From: Bacillota bacterium
GTDB lineage: Bacteria; Bacillota; Clostridia; Christensenellales; CAG-314
Assembly: GCA_023458375.1 (NCBI GenBank)
Contig: JAEWZT010000003.1
Span: 62,001-126,000 of the forward strand
Reading direction: 5' to 3'
DNA length: 64,000 bases
Part shown: piece by piece, positions 61,977 to 64,000 of the stretch
How the letters are laid out: each line of letters begins with the position of its first letter
Position numbering within the stretch: the stretch's first letter is position 1
The notes under the pieces: generated by a model
What the model saw: only the letters and a program-made list of their open reading frames with translations
The model's database searches: none
What the model was told of the DNA's origin: nothing
Translations under genes and position numbers: made by a program

Positions 61977-63197
61977 ATGTGCGATACGTTTGTTAAAAGG
62001 GGAGAGGCAAGTTTTTTTGGAAAAAACAGCGACAGGAGCTGCAATGAACCCAACCTGGTTATGTATTTCCCCGCCGAAAAGCATTTTGAGCCGCGCCTGC
62101 AAGCGACATATATTACCCTGCCCCAAGTTGAGCATACCAACGGCGTGCTTTTGGTCAAGCCCAGCTGGATGTGGGGCGCAGAAATGGGCATTAACGACAA
62201 AGGCGTGTGCATAGGCAACGAAGCGGTGTTTACCAAAAGCAAAAGCAATAAAGACCAAAGCTTAATAGGCATGGACTTGCTGCGGCTTGCCCTTGAAAGG
62301 GGGGACAGCGCAAAACAATGCGCCCAAGTAATTATCTCGCTCTTGCAACAATACGGGCAGGGGGGAAACTGCGGCTTTGACAAAAAGTTTTATTACTGCA
62401 ACAGTTTTTTAATTTCCGACAAAGATACTTCCTGTATTTTAGAAACAAACGACAAAGAATATAAACTCGTAGAAAGCGCAAAGGACGCCAATATTTCAAA
62501 CAGGCTTACCGTTACGGAGGATGATTTTGCCGATATCCATTCCGATTTCCTCTTTACGCACTTTTCCAAAAGCAAAAAAAGGCAAAACGCTCTAAGCTGC
62601 GCGCTTAATTCCCTTGACAGTCTTGAAGAAGCCTTTGCCGCCTTGCGCCGCCATGACACAAAGGACGACGAGGCGCTGTTTAGTAAAGGAAGCGTGTCAA
62701 GTATATGTATGCACCAGTCGCTTTTAGGCGACCATACTACGGGCAGCTTTATATATCAATTCGGCGAGCCCGTTCTTTGGGTTACGGGCAGTTCCACCCC
62801 CTGCCTTTCGGTGTTTAAGCCGGTAAGCCTGCAAAACCCTTCAACTCCTTGTTTTACAGACGCGAAAAAGTCATATAATTATTGGCTCGCAAGGGAAAAG
62901 GTGCTGCGCGCAGTTTACTGTGGCAAAATCAATATAGGGCAATACAAAGAAAAAGCGGCGTCGCTTGAAAAAGAGTTTTTGAGCGGGTATGCCGCCCTTG
63001 ACAAAAAAGACGCGCAGTCGGTCAAAGACTTTTGCGAAAACTGCGCCAAGCGCGAGGAAAAGTTTATCGCGTTCTATCAAAACGAGGGGGAAGATGTATT
63101 TAAAGAAGAGGATATTACCTCAAATTGGAAAAAACGCAACGCCAAGCTGTTTAAGGGGGACCCTTTCTCCCCCTTTTTAAAAAGACGCATTAAGTAA
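61977..63197 (+). CDS. C69-family (secernin/dipeptidase-like) Ntn hydrolase
   Basis: 406 residues. Cys2 directly after the initiator Met (MCDTFV) is the expected N-terminal nucleophile. FFGKNSDRSCNEPNL is the conserved substrate-binding stretch of the C69/secernin group, and WMWGAEMGINDKGVCIGNEAV is characteristic of Ntn-fold C69 members. The second half contains SSICMHQSLLGDHTTGSFI. It is probably a cytosolic dipeptidase or amidase. Substrate not defined. AGGAG precedes the ATG. Confidence 0.87.
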   Translation: MCDTFVKRGEASFFGKNSDRSCNEPNLVMYFPAEKHFEPRLQATYITLPQVEHTNGVLLVKPSWMWGAEMGINDKGVCIGNEAVFTKSKSNKDQSLIGMDLLRLALERGDSAKQCAQVIISLLQQYGQGGNCGFDKKFYYCNSFLISDKDTSCILETNDKEYKLVESAKDANISNRLTVTEDDFADIHSDFLFTHFSKSKKRQNALSCALNSLDSLEEAFAALRRHDTKDDEALFSKGSVSSICMHQSLLGDHTTGSFIYQFGEPVLWVTGSSTPCLSVFKPVSLQNPSTPCFTDAKKSYNYWLAREKVLRAVYCGKINIGQYKEKAASLEKEFLSGYAALDKKDAQSVKDFCENCAKREEKFIAFYQNEGEDVFKEEDITSNWKKRNAKLFKGDPFSPFLKRRIK

Positions 63198-63458
63198 TTT
63201 TTGGACGCAAGCCTTAAAATTGATTTTAAAGAAGGTAAGCGCGGAAAAATCAGCGGTGTTGCGCAAATTAGCCCAAAAGCTGTTAATAAATTAGTGTGGT
63301 TTTTGGCAAACCATTGAGTTTTTAAAGGTAAAAGTTAAAAAAATTGCAGAGGCGTTTGCCTCGCTTAAACAAACCGCAACCAACAAAGAATTGTTTTTCA
63401 AAACGCAAAAACAATAATAAACCGCGCTTACTTTTTAATAGGTTACAGTATCAAATTA
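63198..63458. other. Gap before rubrerythrin
   Basis: No gene or clear terminator seen. Confidence 0.4.
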
Positions 63459-63487
63459 TTGACAAAAACGTCTCTATATGTTAAATT
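63459..63487 (+). promoter_or_regulatory. Promoter of the rubrerythrin gene
   Basis: TTGACA (63459-63464), a 17-bp spacer and TAAATT (63482-63487) with a TGT extended element. GGAGG lies 7-8 nt before the ATG. Confidence 0.7.
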
Positions 63488-63524
63488 ATTTAGGTAAAAA
63501 TATAATTAAGCGGAGGATTTAATA

Positions 63525-64000
63525 ATGGAATTAAAAGGAAGTCAAACGGAAAAAAATTTAATGCAAGCTTTTTCGGGGGAAAGCCAGGCGAGAAATAAAT
63601 ACGATTTTTACGCTTCAAGGGCTAAAAAAGACGGTTTTGAGCAAATTGCCGCCCTTTTTACCGAAACTGCGCTCAACGAAAAGGAGCACGCGAAAATATG
63701 GTTTAAGGAATTTCACGGCATAGCCGATACATACGCCAACTTGCTTGACGCCGCCGCCGGCGAACGTTACGAATGGACTGACATGTATAACACCTTTGCC
63801 AAAACCGCAAAGGAAGAAGGGTTTACCGACCTTGCCGCCAAATTTAAGCTTGTCGCCAACATTGAAAAGGAACACGAGGAAAGATACAGGGCTTTGGCAA
63901 AAAATATTGCCGACAGCGCCGTTTTCCAAAGAGAAAAGGAAGAGATTTGGGTTTGCCGCAACTGCGGGCACGTATATAAGGGAAAGAAAGCCCCCGAGAT
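63525..64000 (+). CDS. rbr: Rubrerythrin (3' end cut by window)
   Basis: The 158 codons present cover the N-terminal ferritin-like diiron domain and the start of a rubredoxin domain. FSGESQARNKY and ALNEKEHAK carry one set of Glu/His ligands, and NIEKEHEERY the other. VCRNCGHVYKGKKAPE is the first half of the rubredoxin iron site, with the second Cys pair expected beyond 64000. It reduces hydrogen peroxide in anaerobes. Confidence 0.95.
   Translation, partial: MELKGSQTEKNLMQAFSGESQARNKYDFYASRAKKDGFEQIAALFTETALNEKEHAKIWFKEFHGIADTYANLLDAAAGERYEWTDMYNTFAKTAKEEGFTDLAAKFKLVANIEKEHEERYRALAKNIADSAVFQREKEEIWVCRNCGHVYKGKKAPE

Noticed and set aside
1..64000. CRISPR arrays, insertion sequences, prophage or conjugative genes
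   Set aside because: No regularly spaced repeats, transposase, integrase or phage structural motifs were seen on either strand.

Overview
The window looks like a chromosomal segment of a low- to mid-GC Gram-positive anaerobe of the Clostridia (Bacillota). Reasons: a Spo0A homologue, strong AGGAGG-type ribosome binding sites mixed with TTG starts, sigma-A-type promoters with 17-bp spacing, fermentation genes (glutamate dehydrogenase, tryptophanase, ornithine carbamoyltransferase plus carbamate kinase, threonine dehydrogenase plus Kbl), rubrerythrin and Clostridia-type anaerobic glycerol-3-phosphate oxidoreductases. A relative of Christensenellales/Borkfalkiaceae would fit, but that is only a guess. 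No rRNA, CRISPR array, insertion sequence or prophage was seen. The only foreign-looking block is a type II restriction-modification pair.

Layout. 1-6.7 kb: GNAT and membrane-protease genes, gap (-), fba (+), dfr-thyA (-), a DUF1801 gene and a GNAT gene (-). 7.2-10.7 kb: tRNA-Arg(CCG), a cation diffusion facilitator, pyroglutamyl peptidase and an EamA permease. 11-18.6 kb: tryptophanase, a three-gene operon (enoate-reductase-like flavoprotein, aconitase-X large and small subunits) and gdhA. 18.8-20.9 kb: a PLD-type restriction endonuclease and a C5-cytosine methyltransferase. 21.1-21.8 kb: a tetrahydrofolate riboswitch in front of a FolT-like ECF S component. 22-29 kb: GDPD, rplM-rpsI with a structured leader, an XRE regulator pair and an M16C protease. 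29-35 kb: arcB-arcC-aspC and tdh/kbl. 35.5-43.8 kb: a glycogen operon (YhhN, MalQ-like, GlgB, GlgP, GH13). 44-48 kb: a Spo0A homologue, a TetR regulator, and a small Lys-rich protein next to a surface protein that shares its N-terminus and promoter. 48.7-53.8 kb: upp, split chromate transporter, DUF4438, kinase-like and GNAT genes. 54-64 kb: G3P-dehydrogenase-like operon, metal P-type ATPase, ECF sigma/anti-sigma-like pair, C69 peptidase and rubrerythrin (cut by the window end).

How the genes work together. Glycogen is remodelled and phosphorolysed by the 35-44 kb operon, and glycolytic gap and fba lie divergently at 1.5-3.7 kb. Amino acids feed energy metabolism through GdhA, TnaA, Tdh-Kbl and ArcB-ArcC-AspC. 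Folate supply (THF riboswitch/FolT) and folate use (Dfr-ThyA) are both present. GDPD at 22 kb could release glycerol-3-phosphate for the 54-57 kb oxidoreductases.

Most notable: (i) the Spo0A homologue has lost its phospho-acceptor Asp (Glu49) and its acidic pair, while its DNA-binding domain is well kept; (ii) the MalQ homologue in the glycogen operon is full length but has none of the catalytic carboxylates; (iii) a duplicated promoter/RBS/N-terminal module with a CATACTA (sigma-G-like) element drives a 31-aa Lys-rich protein and a YDG-domain membrane protein; (iv) three genes look leaderless.
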